Shown here piece by piece: positions 35,459-44,900 of a stretch of 64,000 bases of DNA. The stretch lies in NCBI RefSeq assembly GCF_000757825.1, contig NZ_CP009451.1:496001-560000 (forward strand). The letters are read 5' to 3'. This stretch comes from Cedecea neteri (GTDB taxonomy: Bacteria > Pseudomonadota > Gammaproteobacteria > Enterobacterales > Enterobacteriaceae). The notes beneath the pieces were generated by a model. That model searched no databases. It was not told where the DNA came from and worked only from the letters and a program-made list of their open reading frames with translations. The position numbers and the translations under genes were made by a program. Each line of letters starts with the position of its first letter. Positions within the stretch are counted from its first letter, which is position 1.

Positions 35459-36634
35459 ATGGCCTGGACCTTTTATCTAACAATAACGAATGCCACGGAC
35501 AGGGTGCTTGAAGTCGACAGTAGTTCTATCGAATGGGGAACCTGGTACCGGAACTCCGTAGATGGCCGGGGCCCCATTAGCATTGAACCTAACGCTACCG
35601 TTCAGGCCCTGGGTATCCGTGCGGCCAGGGGAACATGGACGGGGTATGAATGCCACGCGCAATGGAAAGACAAAGTACCTCCCGGGCAAAAAGGCTATGG
35701 CGCAGTTTCTCTCATGATCGATGTTCCTTTTAGCGGCTCTAACGACTCAAGCCTGGTTGCAGGCGGAGCCCTGACCGCAAGCGGATGGACGGATTTACCC
35801 GGCGGAGGCCATGACTTTAGTCGTTCTATAACGATCCGAGCCGGGCGAGACAAGAAATTGTTGATACTGGATGAAGGAGTAATCCCGGTGAAAGTACAAA
35901 AGACTGATGCTGTCGAGGAAGAATATCGTACCTGGCTGCTTGAGCTGGCGGCAAAAAACCCGGACGTTCGCAACTGGAGCGACGTCGAGAAAGATTTACA
36001 GGCCATTGATGATTTCAACCCGCTGCAGTACATCCCTGACGGACCTTACCTGACGAAGCGACTGCTGGCTCGCTCAGAGCCTCTGGTGGTAGAACCCGCG
36101 CTTTGGGAAGGTATTGGCGATGTGGATTACCCCACGCCCTATGCGCAAGACCTGTTTATCGACGAATATTTTGCCGTGGCAATTTACAGCGTGGGAAATA
36201 ACCCACGTACCTTTATTAACGTTCCTGCTGGATCAACACGCAGCACCAGTGAGAAAGTTACGGTCACTTCAGCCATTAAAAATGTTCTGACCGTCAACTG
36301 GTCACTCAAGACTTCTCTTTCCGAAAAAGCCGCAGACCCTATTACAGGATCAGAAGTGGCTTCCAGTATGGATATGGAATTCGGCGTGACCAATGTGCTG
36401 GAAGTAAGCCGTGAATCCGTAACCGAAAAAATCGTAGAAGAGTCCTTCACCGCGCCGCCAGACAGCGATGTACTGATTGTTCCCTGGGTATTTAGTACAG
36501 CGGTAGTGATTTATCGCCGCACTAAAAAAGGTAACGTCAGCCTGGTCGCCGTCTCCGAATGGGCGCAAATGCAATTCTTTAAAAGCTACAGAGTACAAAC
36601 ACTGTTTAAACTTGAATCTGGAGATGCGTCATGA
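35459..36634 (+). CDS. Aegerolysin-like domain fused to an aerolysin/ETX-MTX2-like beta-pore-forming module (putative toxin)
   Basis: A 391-residue protein not matching a named gene I know. Residues 1-128 have the aegerolysin pattern: an N-terminal strand with YLTITNAT, WGTWY at 26-30, TGYE at 61-64, and IDVPFSGSN at 87-95, which corresponds to the WDNPxxGSN segment of aegerolysins. A hinge (130-190) follows. Residues 230-391 are rich in alternating Ser/Thr and hydrophobic residues (for example FINVPAGSTRSTSEKVTVTS, then paired strands to 355), as in the pore-forming half of ETX/MTX2/aerolysin toxins. Aegerolysins bind membrane lipids and usually need a separate pore-former; here both seem to be in one chain. 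No signal peptide. The start is ATG 35459 with GAGGAG seven bases upstream. The stop overlaps the next start (ATGA). Confidence 0.7.
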   Translation: MAWTFYLTITNATDRVLEVDSSSIEWGTWYRNSVDGRGPISIEPNATVQALGIRAARGTWTGYECHAQWKDKVPPGQKGYGAVSLMIDVPFSGSNDSSLVAGGALTASGWTDLPGGGHDFSRSITIRAGRDKKLLILDEGVIPVKVQKTDAVEEEYRTWLLELAAKNPDVRNWSDVEKDLQAIDDFNPLQYIPDGPYLTKRLLARSEPLVVEPALWEGIGDVDYPTPYAQDLFIDEYFAVAIYSVGNNPRTFINVPAGSTRSTSEKVTVTSAIKNVLTVNWSLKTSLSEKAADPITGSEVASSMDMEFGVTNVLEVSRESVTEKIVEESFTAPPDSDVLIVPWVFSTAVVIYRRTKKGNVSLVAVSEWAQMQFFKSYRVQTLFKLESGDAS

Positions 36635-36918
36635 AAACACTCGTTATGGCAATACTCACCGCTATTCTATTCCAGGGCATGGCCCTGGCGGATACGCAAA
36701 ACCCGGCACCCGGAGCTTTGCCTGCTAATGAAAAACCACCTCTTGTTCAGACAGACGACGAACATAAAGCCAGCAAGGCAAATGCCGATCGTAATGAATG
36801 CTGGTCAGCCAGAAATTGTAGCGGCAAGATCCTTAATAATAAGGATGCGCATAACTGCAAAAACTCCGGGGGTAAATCCTGGCGGGGTAAAAACTCCAGC
36901 CAATGCACTAATCTTTAA
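36631..36918 (+). CDS. Small secreted four-cysteine protein coupled to the putative toxin gene
   Basis: A 95-residue protein I do not recognise. A clear signal peptide (residues 1-20, MKTLVMAILT to MALA) is followed by a Pro-rich, then charged, mature region with Cys57, Cys63, Cys76 and Cys92, enough for two disulfides. The C-terminal third is basic and Gly/Asn/Lys-rich. Its ATG overlaps the stop of the aegerolysin-fusion gene in an ATGA, so translation is coupled. A strong terminator follows at once, making a closed two-gene unit. It could be a periplasmic immunity protein, a chaperone, or a second secreted component; the sequence does not decide. Confidence 0.7.
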   Translation: MKTLVMAILTAILFQGMALADTQNPAPGALPANEKPPLVQTDDEHKASKANADRNECWSARNCSGKILNNKDAHNCKNSGGKSWRGKNSSQCTNL

Positions 36919-36934
36919 TTTATAGATACCGAAG

Positions 36935-36974
36935 AAACTATCCTGTCTTTAGATATTATGGACAGGATAGTTTT
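36935..36974. terminator. Strong bidirectional hairpin terminator
   Basis: A perfect 13-bp stem AAACTATCCTGTC/GACAGGATAGTTT with a 13-base loop is followed by T on the plus strand and by AAA-derived T on the minus strand. It lies between the toxin-like cassette and the convergent glutathione peroxidase gene and can serve both. Confidence 0.9.
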
Positions 36975-37021
36975 GGCGAGTGATATAGCTTCATTCATCT
37001 ACTGATGAATCCAGATACCGC

Positions 37022-37504
37022 TCAGATTTCAAGTGCAGCAACGATCGCAGCTTCCATTTTCTCCGGAGTCGTAAGCGGTGCAAAACGCTTGAGCGGCTTC
37101 CCGTCACGCCCAATCAGGAACTTGGTGAAGTTCCACTTGATTCGTCCCCCCAACACGCCCGGCAATTCATTTTTCAGATAACGAAACACCGGATGCGCTG
37201 CGGTTCCGTTGACCTCGACTTTTGCAAACATCGGGAAGCTAACACCGTAGTTAATATGGCAGGTCCGCGCGATGTCATCGGCGTCGCCGGGTTCCTGCTT
37301 ACCAAACTGATTACAGGGGAAACCAAACACCACCAGCCCCTGCGCGGCGTACTTCTTATAGAGCGCTTCAAGGCCCGCGTATTGCGGCGTAAAGCCACAC
37401 TGGCTGGCGGTGTTCACCACCAGAACCAGCTTGCCCGCATAATCAGACATGGAAATCTGTTGGCCGGTGAGGCTGGTGGCCGTCAGTTGATGAAAAGGGT
37501 TCAT
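37022..37504 (-). CDS. Glutathione peroxidase family protein (thioredoxin fold)
   Basis: A 160-residue peroxidase of the GPx/BtuE family. The peroxidatic residue is Cys36 (NTASQCGFTPQY) rather than selenocysteine; Gln70 (FGKQEPG) and the Trp of KWNFTKF complete the usual tetrad with Asn. CNQFGKQ includes the family Cys. Such enzymes reduce hydroperoxides, usually with thioredoxin in bacteria. The start ATG 37504 has AAGGAC upstream; the frame to 37537 overlaps the kinase gene and is less likely. It lies 10 bases after that gene. Confidence 0.9.
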   Translation of the reverse strand: MNPFHQLTATSLTGQQISMSDYAGKLVLVVNTASQCGFTPQYAGLEALYKKYAAQGLVVFGFPCNQFGKQEPGDADDIARTCHINYGVSFPMFAKVEVNGTAAHPVFRYLKNELPGVLGGRIKWNFTKFLIGRDGKPLKRFAPLTTPEKMEAAIVAALEI

Positions 37505-37514
37505 GTTGGAGTCC

Positions 37515-38369
37515 TTAGAGCTTGTCGACATTGCCACGCAGCGCGGGCCGTAATTCTTCTATCGCTAACTTAGCAACGCACAATGCGGTGGGGTTATTGT
37601 TTTCACTTTCAAGTGACCACACCGCAGACAGTCCGCACCAGGCAATGATCCATTTGAGCAGACGTTCCCTGTCCAATTTTGCCATCTCGCTAACGTTACG
37701 CAACCTGCGCCTGAATATCTCCGGAACAGTAGCGACTTCCGGTACGGGATTATCAAGATCCGGATTAGTAAAAATATTAGCAAAATCGAATCCCCGCTCC
37801 CCTATGACTCCTTTAGGATCGATCGCCAGCCAGCCCGAGGATGCAAAATCAAGCACATTGCCGTGGTGTAAATCACCATGCAAGGCCACAACATCCTGTG
37901 GAGAGGTGAGCAGTTCTTGCGAGATATCTGAACAAAATGCCAGCAAGCCGTCCCGCTGCTGCGCCACTGCTTTTAGCGGAGAAAACCAATCATCCAGCGA
38001 AGGCAACTGGGGCAAAGGCTTTTGCCGAACGCGATGCAGCCTGTTTGCCGTGGCACATAAAATACGGCAAGCTTCGAGATCCTGACCTTCTCTGGACATT
38101 ATGGCTAATGACGCGGGGCCTGTGGCCCGGCCGAGGAGAATGGCTTCATTTTCATGGGCAATAACCTGTGCTGCACCATCACCTTCCCACCATACCATCA
38201 GTGAGTTACCCGCTTGTTCATCCCGGTCATCCGTAACTTTCAGCATGGCTTCTATACCATGAGCTGCGGTTTTAACCAGAACTAACTGTGACGTATGAGT
38301 TTTAAAAGGAGTACCGTCCGGAATAAGATCCCAGCGATTTATCCAAGAGGTTAATTTGTCTTTATCCAT
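37515..38369 (-). CDS. APH(6)-like aminoglycoside/hydroxyurea phosphotransferase family protein
   Basis: A 284-residue kinase-like protein of the APH(6)/StrB family. The catalytic loop HGDLHHGNV is at 164-172 (Asp166, Asn171), and the metal-binding IDPKG at 183-187. StrB-type enzymes phosphorylate streptomycin; chromosomal relatives in enterics are often uncharacterised, so resistance should not be assumed. AAGGACGA precedes the ATG. It forms a two-gene unit with the downstream glutathione peroxidase. Confidence 0.82.
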   Translation of the reverse strand: MDKDKLTSWINRWDLIPDGTPFKTHTSQLVLVKTAAHGIEAMLKVTDDRDEQAGNSLMVWWEGDGAAQVIAHENEAILLGRATGPASLAIMSREGQDLEACRILCATANRLHRVRQKPLPQLPSLDDWFSPLKAVAQQRDGLLAFCSDISQELLTSPQDVVALHGDLHHGNVLDFASSGWLAIDPKGVIGERGFDFANIFTNPDLDNPVPEVATVPEIFRRRLRNVSEMAKLDRERLLKWIIAWCGLSAVWSLESENNNPTALCVAKLAIEELRPALRGNVDKL

Positions 38370-38595
38370 GATTCGTCCTTTTATCGCTCACTGCGCAACT
38401 TTGACGGTTTAGTGTTTATTGTCCGACAGGACGAGGAAACCACCAAACTTCGTATTAATGGGTTAACCATAACCTGATGCCTTCTGAGTTACGTTTGATT
38501 TGCCCTCTTCCTACCAGGGCTTTCGCGCTCTGACAGTTAGTGTCTAATTAAATTTGAAGTCAAATCTTAAAGAGAAAGATTTACTTATATACGAG

Positions 38596-39186
38596 TTATT
38601 TTAACTTAAGCTTCTTTTTAAGTTCAGGTTTGTAATAGAATGATAATGGGATGACTGAGCAAGTGTTACCATCTCCAACCGCTAAAACGTGTCGTTGAAA
38701 ATAGCCCGTACCATTACTACCACCTTCGTCATCAATCTTAAAAGCTGTAAAGTCTTCTGCATATTTTACAAGTTCATCTTTTGTCATTCCTGTTTCAAAT
38801 AAGCCACTCGATAATTCTAGTGATGTTTCAACCTCAAAATATCTTGCGCATCGTAAGGTCAATAATTTCCCATTATTTAATTCACCACCAATAATAAAGT
38901 GAAATTTAGCGCGCGGGTCGTTCAGAAATGCCTTCGCTGCGTTATCAAGACCTTGCTTACCAAGTAAAAACTTCTTGTATTCATCTTTGAAATGATCGAG
39001 TGTTTTTTTGAATTCAATTATAAAATATTTACTATCCTTACCAACAACCGCATCAGAAATAGACTCTGTAGGCCCTGCCAAAGGAGATACAAGGTTAAGC
39101 GCACAGTCTCTAAAGGCTCTTAAGATGAAAGTATACTCGACATGCTTTTCCCACCATGATACTTCTTTAATTGCGTTATCACTCAT
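38596..39186 (-). CDS. Orphan protein with a possible PD-(D/E)xK nuclease motif
   Basis: A 196-residue protein that I do not recognise, more AT-rich than its neighbours. Residues 41-60 read ESISDAVVGKDSKYFIIEFK: an acidic residue (Asp45) followed after a short strand by Glu58-x-Lys60 is the layout of PD-(D/E)xK nucleases. The N-terminal helix has WWEKHVEYTFILR. The C-terminus is Lys-rich. No membrane segment. The start ATG 39186 follows AAGGAG; the frame to 39225 is longer but poorly supported. Flanking AT-rich non-coding DNA on both sides suggests an inserted single gene. Confidence 0.6.
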   Translation of the reverse strand: MSDNAIKEVSWWEKHVEYTFILRAFRDCALNLVSPLAGPTESISDAVVGKDSKYFIIEFKKTLDHFKDEYKKFLLGKQGLDNAAKAFLNDPRAKFHFIIGGELNNGKLLTLRCARYFEVETSLELSSGLFETGMTKDELVKYAEDFTAFKIDDEGGSNGTGYFQRHVLAVGDGNTCSVIPLSFYYKPELKKKLKLK

Positions 39187-39361
39187 TACACGCTCCTTAT
39201 TAAATTGTAAAACTGTATTTACCATGCCAAACTATAGTGCAGTTTAAATCCCTAAATAATGATACGGCTTGAAACTTCTGATTCAAATTACAGTTACTTT
39301 AACCGACGGTGAATTATGCCATTTCACTCGACTTAACGATTCACTTTTTGATCTACTAATA

Positions 39362-40270
39362 TTAAGACTCATCCCATGGCCTCCCCGCAATCCGAGCCTT
39401 AAGCAGCTCGATAAACTTCTGCGCCCTTGGACTTCTTTCTGCCTGTGAGGCGCCGCTCAGCGCCACGATGTCGGCATCCGGCAGCGTATATTCCGGCAGC
39501 AGTCTCACCAGCTCGCCGCGGTGAATTTGCGGCAGCACGTCCCACTCGGAGCGCATGATGATTCCCCTGCCCGCCAGCGCCCACTCTTTTACCACCCGTC
39601 CCTCATTGCTTGCCAGCTTTGGCGAAATACGCTGCGGGCAGTCCCCTTGTGGACCGGAGAAACGCCACAGCGTGACGTCTTCGCTGTTTTCCCGCAGCGC
39701 AATACAGTCGTGATCTACAAGCTGTTCCGGCGTCAGCGGCGTACCTTTTCGGTTCAGGTATTCCGGGGAAGCGCAGATAAAGCGTTGGTTCGGCGCAAGC
39801 TTAATGCAGTGCATACTTGAGTCGCGCAGCTCACCGATGAAAATCACCAGATCCCATTTGTGCAGCGTCGCCCAGTGCGGGTCATCGGACAGCGTCAGCT
39901 CTATTTCGAGGTTTTCATGCTGCGCGGCATATTCCCCCAGCAGTGGAGCAATATAATCGTTGCCAAACCCCAGCGGAGCCAGCACGCGCAGTTTGCCTCT
40001 TACCTGCTGCCGCCTGTCGTCCAGCGTCGACTGCAGGCCAGCCAGCTCGGCAAGAATTTTCTCCGCCCGGCTTAGCAGCAGCGAGCCTTCATCGGTGAGC
40101 GATACCTGCCGCGAGGGGCGCAGAATAAGATCGACGCCAAGCTTGCGCTCCAGCCCGCGAAGCCGCTGGGTGACCGAGGGTGGCGTGACGTTCAGCGCCC
40201 TTGCGGCGGCGGCCAGCGTGCTGTGGGTGGCGATGGTGCGGAAGAAAGAGAGATCGTCGCTGCTTATCAT
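39362..40270 (-). CDS. LysR-family regulator, divergent from a PLP aldolase gene
   Basis: A 302-residue LysR-type regulator with HTH AAAARALNVTPPSVTQRLR near residue 20 and a standard effector domain. It is divergent from the D-threonine-aldolase-like gene across 93 bases. That gap holds a direct repeat ACCTAATCA (40280-40288 and 40313-40321, 33 bp apart), a candidate binding site. The likely target is the divergent gene, perhaps in response to a D-amino acid or hydroxyaspartate. Confidence 0.87.
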   Translation of the reverse strand: MISSDDLSFFRTIATHSTLAAAARALNVTPPSVTQRLRGLERKLGVDLILRPSRQVSLTDEGSLLLSRAEKILAELAGLQSTLDDRRQQVRGKLRVLAPLGFGNDYIAPLLGEYAAQHENLEIELTLSDDPHWATLHKWDLVIFIGELRDSSMHCIKLAPNQRFICASPEYLNRKGTPLTPEQLVDHDCIALRENSEDVTLWRFSGPQGDCPQRISPKLASNEGRVVKEWALAGRGIIMRSEWDVLPQIHRGELVRLLPEYTLPDADIVALSGASQAERSPRAQKFIELLKARIAGRPWDES

Positions 40271-40363
40271 TAACTTGAAACCTAATCATTCATTGCTTTT
40301 ATATTAATTTATACCTAATCAGCCGGATGGCAACATGGCCTTTCCCACGACAGGAGACACCCT

Positions 40364-41503
40364 ATGCCCGCTAACTGGATGACCACCCTTGATACCCCTT
40401 TTTTGCTGATCGAGAAAAGCAAATACCTGCGCAATATTGAGCGGCTTTACTCCCGCATTCACGCCTTAGGAAGCGTGGTCCGGCCGCATCTGAAAACGCT
40501 GCGCTCTATTGAGGCCGCCAGCTATCTGCTTGCACAAGGCGATTCTCCGTCCACGGTTTCGACGCTTGCCGAGGCTGAGGCATTTGCCGCCGCGGGCTAC
40601 ACCAATCTGCTCTACGCCGTCGGCATCGCCCCCCATAAACTTGCTCGCGTTGCGGCGCTGATGGCTAAAGGCGTGAACCTGCATATTCTGCTCGACAGCG
40701 AGCCGCAGGCCGACGCCATAGCCGCATTTGGCAAAGAGCATGGCCTCAAATTTTCGGTATTTATTGAAGTTGACTGCGACGGTCATCGCGGCGGTTTGCC
40801 GCCGCACAGCGACGAACTTTTGACGCTGGCCCGCCTAATTGAGGCAAGTGGTTCAACGCTGACCGGGCTGCTGGCTCACGCCGGGGAATCCTATAGCTGC
40901 CGCACCGACGAAGCTATTTTAGCCGCCGCCAGAGCCGAATGCGCCGCGATCAAAACCGCCGGTGACCGCCTACGAGCACACGGTTACGCCTGCCCGATAT
41001 TAAGCGTTGGCGCGACGCCGACCGCACACTTTGCGGACGATCTTTCCGGCATAACCGAAGTCAGAGCCGGGGTGTTTACCACCTTCGACCTGGTGATGAA
41101 AAACGTCGGCGTCTGCCGCCTGGAGGATATTGCGATTAGCATCGTCACCACGGTTATCGGGCACAATAAAGAAAAAGGCTGGGTATTTATCGATGCCGGA
41201 TGGATGGCGCTTTCCCGTGACAGGGGTACGGCAGGCCAAAGCCAGGACTACGGCTATGGGCTGGTGTGCAGCCTGAGCGGCGATCACTACGAAAACCTGC
41301 TGGTTACCACCACCAACCAGGAACACGGGATTATTGCCCTGCCGCCAAACGCTGCCTTTACCGTCGAGAATTTCCCCGTCGGCAGCCGGGTACGTATTCT
41401 GCCCAACCACGCGTGTGCCACCGCCGCTATGCATCTGCAATATCAGGTTTTGAGCGACGATGGTCAGGGGCACGAGGTCTGGCAGCGGATCGTCGGCTGG
41501 TAA
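40364..41503 (+). CDS. PLP-dependent D-threonine aldolase/D-serine dehydratase-like enzyme
   Basis: A 379-residue fold-type III PLP enzyme: an alanine-racemase-like N-terminal barrel with the PLP lysine at about 44 (RPHLKTL), and a C-terminal D-serine-dehydratase-like domain with metal ligands His349 and Cys351 (NHACAT). Family activities are D-threonine aldolase, D-3-hydroxyaspartate aldolase and D-serine dehydratase; all use PLP plus a divalent metal. Which applies cannot be told from sequence. Probably controlled by the divergent LysR. A terminator follows closely. Confidence 0.85.
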   Translation: MPANWMTTLDTPFLLIEKSKYLRNIERLYSRIHALGSVVRPHLKTLRSIEAASYLLAQGDSPSTVSTLAEAEAFAAAGYTNLLYAVGIAPHKLARVAALMAKGVNLHILLDSEPQADAIAAFGKEHGLKFSVFIEVDCDGHRGGLPPHSDELLTLARLIEASGSTLTGLLAHAGESYSCRTDEAILAAARAECAAIKTAGDRLRAHGYACPILSVGATPTAHFADDLSGITEVRAGVFTTFDLVMKNVGVCRLEDIAISIVTTVIGHNKEKGWVFIDAGWMALSRDRGTAGQSQDYGYGLVCSLSGDHYENLLVTTTNQEHGIIALPPNAAFTVENFPVGSRVRILPNHACATAAMHLQYQVLSDDGQGHEVWQRIVGW

Positions 41504-41510
41504 AGTGACG

Positions 41511-41547
41511 GCAGGCCATTGACAATGCGATGGCCTGCGCACTTTTT
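41511..41547 (+). terminator. Rho-independent terminator after the PLP aldolase gene
   Basis: A 9-bp stem GCAGGCCAT (41511-41519) / ATGGCCTGC (41530-41538), then GCAC and TTTTT. Confidence 0.88.
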
Positions 41548-41594
41548 AATCACACGTGGTAGGATAGAAAACATTCATTGAAAGGTTGATCATC

Positions 41595-41761
41595 ATGTCT
41601 TTTATCGATTACGCAATGAAGCTCCTCGCCGGGGGGTCGTCAACAGCTACGGTAACCTGCCCTGTATGCGGCTTTAAATCTACGCAACCCGTTCAAAAAT
41701 TCGTTTGAAGCAGGCCATGCTTTGCCCTGGATGTAAGTCCTTATTTGTCGCGCCTCGCTGA
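41595..41761 (+). pseudogene. YnfU-like zinc-ribbon protein gene with a -1 frameshift in an A5 run
   Basis: The ATG frame encodes MSFIDYAMKLLAGGSS, then TVTCPVCGFKS, and stops at TGA 41707-41709. The next frame immediately continues RLKQAMLCPGCKSLFVAPR and stops at 41761. Together they give the two CPxC knuckles of a zinc ribbon in one 55-residue protein, if one A is added to the AAAAA at 41695-41699 (reading QKIRLKQAM). Small YnfU-type proteins of E. coli have this size and layout (about 56 residues). It is either a real disrupted gene, a homopolymer sequencing error, or a shift site. Confidence 0.65.
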
Positions 41762-41917
41762 TCTTCAGGCTCGTTTTATTACAAAATTCGTGTTCTATAC
41801 TTAAAGATTGATACAGCAGCTGTAAAATCCCTGATGCCTCACGCCCATCCTGAGAGAACGTTTCTGAACTGATTTCGCAACTGCTCCTGCGCGTTTACGT
41901 CGCATCAGAGCAAACCT

Positions 41918-44900
41918 ATGAAAATGAATCCTAAGGCGTGGCTTAGCCGCACCCGTGCCCAGCCACCAGCAGCCGGCCTCGTCCCGTTCCCGGCCAACGA
42001 CCCTACGGTTGAATCCGAACTTTTTTCCACGCCGCAAATGGAGCGCTACGGGCAGAAGCTAGCCCGTTCACATAAGTTATCTCCTGACAGACAGCCTTAC
42101 TACCTGCTTAAACGGCTTGGCGACAATGAGACAATCATTACGCAAAACTGCTATCTGCTAAATGCCGGGAAAAAAGCCAGCGTAATGCCCGCCGGAGAGT
42201 GGCTGCTGGACAATTACTATCTGATTGAGGAACAGATCCGCATCGTACGCCAGCATCTGCCGAATAACTTTGGTAAAGGGCTACCGGCGCTGGCTCCGCC
42301 GCATCATTGCCCGCGTATTTATGATATCGCCGCCGAAGCCATTGCCCACGGAGATGGGCGCTGGGACACAGCCAGCCTGACCGGCTATATCACTGCCTAC
42401 CAGCAGGAAACGCCCCTTACGCTTGGAGAGATCTGGGCGTTACCCGGCATGCTTAGGCTGGCCTTAATTGAGAACCTCCGCCGGGTAAGTATCGATGTGG
42501 TAAAAGCCCAGCAGGAACGCAACCTGGCCGACAGTTGGGTAAGCAAAATCTTCGAGTGTGCAGAGAATGCTCCTGCGGACGTGATCATGGTTGTTGCCGA
42601 CATGGCGCGTTCCCAGCCGCCGCTGAGCAGCGCCTTTGTCGCCGAGCTGGTACGTCGCCTGCAGGGACACGGCAATATGCTGGCGCTGCCCCTGAGCTGG
42701 ATTGAGCAACGACTTGCCGCACAAGGTGTCACTCCCGATATTTTGATCCATAACTTTAATCAGCAGCTTGCCGCCAGTCAGCTCTCTGTCAGCAACAGTA
42801 TTGCCGGTTTGCGTTTACTCAGCGAAACCAACTGGGAGGATTTTGCCGAGACCATGAGCATCGTGGAACAGACCCTGCGCCAGGATCCCGCCGCTATCTA
42901 TCCCCTGATGCATTTTGATACCCGCGACAATTATCGCCATGTGGTTGAGATCCTCGCCAGGGATAGCCGTTTCAGCGAACAGGAAGTCGCTCAGCTTGTA
43001 CTTGACCTGTCCCGCCAGGCTTCGGCCAACATGTCAGGCCATCATATTGGCTACTATCTGGTGGGTGAAGGCCGACAGCACCTTGAAAGACAACTGTCTG
43101 CAGATACCTCACTCCTCATCCGCCTACGGCATAGCTTCACCCAAATCCCTCTGCTTTCGTGGCTTGGCAGCCTGAGTTTATTGACCACCGCGGCGGTGGC
43201 CGAAATTTTGTACCAGACCTCAGAACAGGGAACAGGTTGGCTACTGATACCGCTGGCCGCACCGCTTATCGTCGCGGTAAGCCAGGTAATGAGTGACCTG
43301 CTCAGTGAAATGACTACCCGCTTTCGTACGCCCCGGCCGCTACCGCGAATGGATTATTCTGCCGGGATCCCTGCGGATTCGGCGACCATGGTCGTTATTC
43401 CCTGCCTGTTGACCAGTCGGCAAGGCATCAGCAAACTCGTGACCAGCCTGGAGGTTTGCCAGATCGGTAATCCCAGCGAAAACCTCTGCTTTGCCCTGTT
43501 GACCGACTTTGCAGATTCGACGCATGAAGACTCGCCGGAAAACGCAGCCTTCCTTGAGCTTGCTCGCTCACAGATAGCGGATCTCAACCGGCGCTATCCG
43601 GCCAGCCGCCCACGCTTTTATTTGCTTCACCGGGCGCCGGAGTGGAACCCGCAGCAAAAGGTGTGGATGGGCTATGAGCGCAAACGAGGCAAGCTGGCGT
43701 TGCTGAACAGTTGGTTACGCCACCCCGATGCACAATTCTCCAGCGTGGCCGGTATGCCTGCCCACCTGCTACCGGAGAGCGTCAAATATGTCATTACGCT
43801 GGACAGCGACACACTCCTGCCCCGTGACACGGCGCATAAGCTGGTCGCCACGATGAGTCACCCGCTGAACCGCCCGCAGTATGATCCTCAGCGCCAGCGG
43901 GTGGTTAAAGGCTACGGCATTTTACAACCAGGGCTGGCGGAAGAAATGCCTCGCAATGGCCAGGGGCGCTATGCCGCAATGTGCAGCAGCATACCGGGTA
44001 ATAACCCTTATTCGATGATGTCATCAGATATCTACCAGGATCTGTTCGGGGAGGGTTCGTTCGTTGGCAAGGGCATTTACGACGTCGATATTTTTGTGCT
44101 AGCCACACAAAATACCTGCCCCGAAAATCTGGTACTCAGCCATGATTTACTGGAAGGCTGCTATGCCCGTTCGGGGCTGCTGAGCGAAGTGTTGCTGTAT
44201 GAGCAGTATCCGAATAACTATCTGTCGGACGTCATGCGTCGTACCCGATGGATCCGCGGCGACTGGCAATTGCTGAACTGGCTGAAGCTCCATGTTAAAA
44301 AAGCGGATGGCACCCGCGATAAAAACCAATTATCCGCCCTCTCTTACTGGAAATTATTCGATAACCTGCGCCGCAGTCTGGTGGCCCCCTCGTTTCTGGC
44401 GTTGCTGTTTTGCACATTGTTATGGGTACCCAATCCTCTGTACTGGCTGGGCGTACTGGCGCTGGCGTGGCTACTGCCAACGGCATTGGTCGTTAGCCAG
44501 GATCTGATCGCCAAGCCGGCCCAACGATCTTTAAGCCGGCACCTGCTGCAGGTCGCAGGCGGAGCACAGAGGCGGCTTTCCCGTAGCGGCCTAAGTATCG
44601 TCACGCTGCCGCATGAGGCCGGGTACTCGCTGTACGCTATTGCAGTCACCCTGTGGCGGCTGGGGTTCAGCAAGCGTAATTTGAACCAATGGGCCAGTTT
44701 CAACCCGGACAATGAACCGTCAAAAATCTCCCCGATCCGCTTTTACCGTGCCATGTGGCTAAACCTGGCGAGCGGCGTGGCCTTAACGGTGCTGACGGCC
44801 CATTTTTCTCCCTCTCTCTCGGTCATCTCGCTGCCGCTCAGCATTGCCTGGTGTCTCGCGCCGCTGCTTCTGAGCTGGATGAGCCGGCAGCCTGTACGCC

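Noticed and set aside
35459..36634. Signal peptide on the aegerolysin-fusion protein
   Set aside because: The N-terminus MAWTFYLTITNATDR has no basic start followed by a hydrophobic core of adequate length; it is the first beta strand of the aegerolysin-like domain.
38370..38595. Attachment site or remnant between the APH-like gene and the orphan gene
   Set aside because: The 226 bases are AT-rich but show no duplicated ends, no tRNA fragment and no integrase nearby.
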